A stretch of DNA of 43,991 nucleotides from Pseudomonas mandelii (GTDB taxonomy: Bacteria; Pseudomonadota; Gammaproteobacteria; Pseudomonadales; Pseudomonadaceae), in the NCBI RefSeq assembly GCF_006438925.1, contig NZ_RCZA01000023.1, positions 1 to 43,991 on the forward strand. The letters are read 5' to 3'. Shown here piece by piece: positions 40,826 through 43,991 of the stretch (positions are counted from its first letter, which is position 1; every line of letters starts with the position of its first letter). Under the pieces are notes generated by a model, which was not told the origin of the DNA, did not search any database, and saw only the letters and a program-made list of their open reading frames with translations. A program made the translations under genes and the position numbers.

Positions 40826-41989
40826 ATGACCGACCGCAACTCTGAAGAACTCAATGCCATCCGCGAGGGCGTACGCGCTCTGTGCGCTGAATTCGATGCC
40901 GCTTACTGGCGCAAAATCGACGAAGAAAAAGGTTTTCCGGAAACCTTCGTCAAGGCCCTGACCGACGCTGGTTGGCTGGCTGCGATGATTCCTGTCGAAT
41001 ATGGCGGCTCCGGCCTTGGGCTGGCCGAGGCGTCGGTAATCCTGGAAGAAGTGAATCGCTGCGGCGGCAACTCCGGCACCGTTCACGGACAGATGTACAA
41101 CATGTTCACCCTGCTGCGTAACGGCAGTGAGGCGCAGAAAAGCTATTACCTGCCGAAACTGGCCAGCGGTGAATTGCGCCTGCAATCGATGGCAGTGACC
41201 GAGCCTACCACCGGCACCGACACCACCAAGATCAAGACCACCGCCGTGCGCAAAGGCGACAAATACGTGATCAACGGGCAGAAGGTATGGATTTCGCGCG
41301 TCCAGCATTCCGACCTGATGATCCTGCTGGCGCGGACCACACCGTTGGCCGACGTGAAGAAAAAATCCGAAGGCATGTCAATCTTCCTTGTGGACCTACG
41401 TGAGGCCATCGGCAACGGCCTGACCGTGCAGCCGATCGCGAACATGGTCAACCACGAGACCAACGAGTTGTTCTTCGACAACCTGGAAATTCCCGCTGAC
41501 AGTTTGATCGGCGAGGAAGGCAAAGGCTTTCGGTACATCCTCGACGGCCTGAATGCCGAACGCACTCTGATCGCCGCCGAATGCATCGGCGACGGTCGCT
41601 GGTTTATCGAAAAGGCCAGCGCTTATGCCCGCGACCGTGTGGTGTTTGGTCGTCCGATCGGGCAAAACCAGGGCGTGCAGTTCCCCATCGCTGAAGCGCA
41701 CATCGAGATCGAAGCCGCCGACTTGATGCGCTGGCGCGCCTGCGAGGAATACGACAGCGGCATCAACGCCGGGGCGAGCGCCAACATGGCCAAGTACCTG
41801 GCGGCGAAAGCCTCCTGGGAAGCCGCCAACGCTTGCTTGCAGACCCACGGCGGATTCGGCTTTGCCTGCGAATACGACGTCGAGCGCAAATTCCGTGAAA
41901 CCCGTCTGTATCAGGTAGCGCCCATCTCCACCAACCTGATCCTGTCGTACGTCGCCGAACACCTGCTCGAGCTGCCGCGCTCTTTCTAA
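40826..41989 (+). CDS. Acyl-CoA dehydrogenase family protein
   Basis: A 387-residue FAD flavoenzyme. IPVEYGGSGLGLAEASVILE, AVTEPTTGTDTTKIKTTAVR and YVINGQKVWISRVQHSDLM are the standard N-terminal and middle blocks; FGRPIGQNQGVQFPIAEAHI and LQTHGGFGFACEYDVERKFR are the C-terminal ones. The usual YEGT with its catalytic Glu reads LYQVAPIS here. A Glu is found in GLNAERTLIAAE, the place used as base in isovaleryl-CoA dehydrogenase. GAGGAG precedes ATG 40826. A CoA-transferase and etfB follow, so the acid is probably activated to a CoA ester, oxidised here and the electrons passed to ETF. Confidence 0.92.
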   Translation: MTDRNSEELNAIREGVRALCAEFDAAYWRKIDEEKGFPETFVKALTDAGWLAAMIPVEYGGSGLGLAEASVILEEVNRCGGNSGTVHGQMYNMFTLLRNGSEAQKSYYLPKLASGELRLQSMAVTEPTTGTDTTKIKTTAVRKGDKYVINGQKVWISRVQHSDLMILLARTTPLADVKKKSEGMSIFLVDLREAIGNGLTVQPIANMVNHETNELFFDNLEIPADSLIGEEGKGFRYILDGLNAERTLIAAECIGDGRWFIEKASAYARDRVVFGRPIGQNQGVQFPIAEAHIEIEAADLMRWRACEEYDSGINAGASANMAKYLAAKASWEAANACLQTHGGFGFACEYDVERKFRETRLYQVAPISTNLILSYVAEHLLELPRSF

Positions 41990-42008
41990 AAACAAGAGAG
42001 AAAAAATC

Positions 42009-43211
42009 ATGAGCCAGCCCAACGGCCTCCGTCCGCTCGATGGCATTACCGTCGTCAGCCTGGAGCATGCCATTGCAGCGCCCTTCTGCACCCGACAACT
42101 GGCCGACCTTGGCGCCCGCGTGATCAAGGTCGAGCGTCCCGGTACAGGTGACTTCGCCAGAGGTTATGACCAACGCGTCAACGGTCTGGCCTCGCACTTC
42201 GTCTGGACCAATCGCTCGAAAGAAAGCCTGACCCTCGACTTGAAGCAGGATTCGGCCACCGAGGTGCTGGACAGTTTGCTGTCCAGCACCGATGTGCTCG
42301 TGCAGAACCTGGCACCCGGTGCCGCAGCTCGAATGGGGCTGTCATTTGAGGTCTTGCATCAGCGTTTTCCGCGCCTGATTGTCTGTGACATTTCAGGCTA
42401 TGGCGCCGGTGGCCCCTATGAAAAGAAAAAAGCCTACGACCTGTTGATCCAGAGCGAAGGCGGATTTCTGTCGGTCACCGGCGGCCCGGGCGATGAAGAA
42501 ATGGCCAAGGCCGGATGTTCAATCGCTGACATCGCGGCCGGCATGTACGCCTACACCGGCATTCTTTCTGCACTGCTGTTGCGTGGACGCACCGGTGAAG
42601 GCAGCCACCTCGATGTGTCGATGCTGGAAAGCCTGGTCGAGTGGATGAACTATCCGATGTATTACGCCTACGACGGCGCGCCTCCGCCACCTCGCGCCGG
42701 TGCCGCGCATGCCACCATTTACCCCTACGGCCCCTTCCCCATCGGTGACGGCACCACCGTGATGCTGGGTTTGCAGAACGAGCGTGAGTGGCAGTTGTTT
42801 TGCGAGAAGGTGCTGCTGATGCCCGAACTGGCGAAAGACGAGCGCTTCTCGGCCAACTTCAAGCGCGTCGAAAACCGTCATGCGTTGCGCGCGCTGATCG
42901 TTGAATCGTTCTCCACGCTCAATTTCGATGCTGTGTTAGATCGGCTGGAGCATGCGCAGATCGCCAATGCCCGGGTCAATGACATGCAAGGCGTCTGGGA
43001 TCATCCGCAACTGAAGGCCCGGGATCGCTGGCGGGAAGTCGAGACCTCTGCCGGCACAGTCCCGAGCCTGATACCGCCAGGCAGCAACAGCGCTTTCGAA
43101 CCGCGCATGGACGCCGTGCCGGGTCTTGGACAGCACACTGAACAGGTGCTCAGACAGCTGGGGCTGTCTGCGAATCGCATCGAAGAAATGCGCGCCGCCG
43201 GGGCCATCTGA
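42009..43211 (+). CDS. CaiB/BaiF family CoA-transferase 2
   Basis: A 400-residue family III CoA-transferase. ITVVSLEHAIAAPFCTRQLA, LGARVIKVERPGTGDFARGY, WTNRSKESLTLDLKQ, DVLVQNLAPGAAARMGL and DISGYGAGGPYEKKKAYDLL are the usual blocks; the nucleophilic Asp is the one in SIADIAAGMYAYTGIL. It starts 19 bases after the acyl-CoA dehydrogenase gene. It is clearly not a recent copy of the CaiB protein at 22047-23237. It probably loads CoA onto the substrate or exchanges it with succinyl-CoA. Confidence 0.93.
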   Translation: MSQPNGLRPLDGITVVSLEHAIAAPFCTRQLADLGARVIKVERPGTGDFARGYDQRVNGLASHFVWTNRSKESLTLDLKQDSATEVLDSLLSSTDVLVQNLAPGAAARMGLSFEVLHQRFPRLIVCDISGYGAGGPYEKKKAYDLLIQSEGGFLSVTGGPGDEEMAKAGCSIADIAAGMYAYTGILSALLLRGRTGEGSHLDVSMLESLVEWMNYPMYYAYDGAPPPPRAGAAHATIYPYGPFPIGDGTTVMLGLQNEREWQLFCEKVLLMPELAKDERFSANFKRVENRHALRALIVESFSTLNFDAVLDRLEHAQIANARVNDMQGVWDHPQLKARDRWREVETSAGTVPSLIPPGSNSAFEPRMDAVPGLGQHTEQVLRQLGLSANRIEEMRAAGAI

Positions 43212-43248
43212 CTGCAACGAACAACTATTTTGGAGTGAACACTGCCCC

Positions 43249-43991
43249 ATGAAGATCCTGGTAGCTGTGAAACGCGTCGTCGATTACAACGTGAAAGTTC
43301 GCGTCAAGGCGGACAATTCCGGCGTCGACCTCGCCAACGTCAAGATGTCGATGAACCCGTTCTGCGAAATCGCCGTGGAAGAAGCCGTACGCCTGAAAGA
43401 GCAAGGTGTTGCGACTGAAATCGTCGTCGTCTCCATCGGCCCGTCTACCGCTCAAGAGCAACTGCGCACCGCGCTGGCTCTGGGTGCCGACCGCGCCATC
43501 CTCGTCGAATCCGCTGAAGACCTGACTTCGCTGGCCGTGGCCAAGCTGCTCAAGGCTGTGGTCGACAAGGAACAGCCTCAGCTGGTGATCCTTGGCAAAC
43601 AAGCCATCGACAGCGACAACAACCAGACCGGCCAGATGCTTGCCGCATTGAGCGGTTACGGTCAGGGCACCTTCGCGTCCAAAGTCGAAATCAGCGGCGA
43701 CAGCGTTGCCGTGACTCGCGAAGTCGACGGCGGCGCGCAGACGGTTTCCCTGAAACTGCCGGCCATCGTCACCACTGACCTGCGTTTGAACGAGCCGCGT
43801 TACGCGTCCCTGCCAAACATCATGAAAGCCAAGAAGAAGCCTCTCGAAGTCGTGACTGCGGACGCTTTGGGCGTTTCCATCGCCTCCACCAACACAACCT
43901 TGAAAGTCGAAGCGCCGGCTGCACGCAGCGCGGGTATCAAGGTCAAGTCGGTGGCTGAACTGGTCGAGAAACTGAAAAACGAAGCGAAGGT
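43249..43991 (+). CDS. etfB: Electron-transfer flavoprotein beta subunit (3' end cut by the window)
   Basis: The first 247 codons of EtfB: MKILVAVKRVVDYNVKVRVK, MSMNPFCEIAVEEAVRLKEQ, LRTALALGADRAILVE, VILGKQAIDSDNNQTGQML, LPAIVTTDLRLNEPRYASLP and IMKAKKKPLE. From memory of Pseudomonas EtfB, only one residue and the stop should be missing. GGAG lies 12 bases before ATG 43249. With EtfA it takes electrons from acyl-CoA dehydrogenases and passes them to ETF-quinone oxidoreductase. The high likeness to the usual Pseudomonas protein leaves open whether this is the main etfBA locus or a second copy serving the operon at 39636. Confidence 0.95.
   Translation, partial: MKILVAVKRVVDYNVKVRVKADNSGVDLANVKMSMNPFCEIAVEEAVRLKEQGVATEIVVVSIGPSTAQEQLRTALALGADRAILVESAEDLTSLAVAKLLKAVVDKEQPQLVILGKQAIDSDNNQTGQMLAALSGYGQGTFASKVEISGDSVAVTREVDGGAQTVSLKLPAIVTTDLRLNEPRYASLPNIMKAKKKPLEVVTADALGVSIASTNTTLKVEAPAARSAGIKVKSVAELVEKLKNEAK

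Noticed and set aside
1..43991. CRISPR arrays, tRNA or rRNA genes
   Set aside because: No repeat-spacer pattern and no recognisable tRNA or rRNA sequence was seen; a covariance-model scan was not possible here.

Overview
The window looks like accessory DNA from a Pseudomonas of the fluorescens/putida type. The basis is high-GC coding, DctA-, ArsJ- and EtfB-like proteins of Pseudomonas character, many LysR regulators and short SD-led operons. No database search was possible, so the genus is an inference from recognised protein sequences. No rRNA, tRNA or CRISPR array was seen.

Region 1 (1-8909) is a stress/redox island between two damaged insertion sequences: an IS3-family 3' end on the left and a frameshifted IS1182-like element on the right. 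It holds two pairs of SnoaL/NTF2-like genes (one member killed by an in-frame stop), three NADPH/F420-type dinucleotide-binding reductases, an extended SDR, a classical SDR and two divergently transcribed HxlR regulators. The first HxlR promoter carries two clear palindromic operators.

Region 2 (9181-14510) is a plus-strand set: a hairpin leader, a TIM-barrel sugar-phosphate-isomerase-like protein, an isopenicillin-N-synthase-type Fe(II) oxygenase, a periplasmic amino-acid-binding protein, a fused permease-ATPase and an SDR without the usual Tyr/Lys. It looks like uptake plus modification of an amino-acid-like compound.

Region 3 (14584-17926) is a decayed arsenic locus: intact arsJ and its partner GAPDH, beside an nhaA fragment and a truncated metallo-beta-lactamase/beta-CASP nuclease.

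Region 4 (18134-28390) has a minus-strand operon (CaiB CoA-transferase, HMG-CoA-lyase-type enzyme, VOC protein, D-2-hydroxyacid dehydrogenase, a DctA-like carrier with an altered binding site) under a divergent LysR, then a second LysR with an MFS carrier and a KgtP-like MFS carrier.

Region 5 (28395-39070) is the most unusual part. Five RraA/HMG-aldolase-like genes lie within 7.3 kb, together with a class I aminotransferase, two intact LysR regulators, an ACS-family MFS carrier, a DAACS carrier and a dead alpha/beta hydrolase. Three of the RraA genes and the aminotransferase form a tightly overlapping operon.

Region 6 (39636-43991) is a plus-strand operon: a split thiamine-diphosphate decarboxylase (ComDE-like), an acyl-CoA dehydrogenase, a CaiB CoA-transferase and etfB running off the end.

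Taken together, regions 4-6 read as a catabolic island for branched or hydroxylated di- or tricarboxylic acids (or the matching amino acids). Uptake would be by several carboxylate carriers, conversion by transamination, CoA transfer, aldol or lyase cleavage and decarboxylation, and the products pyruvate and acetyl-CoA. The substrate is not shown by the sequence.
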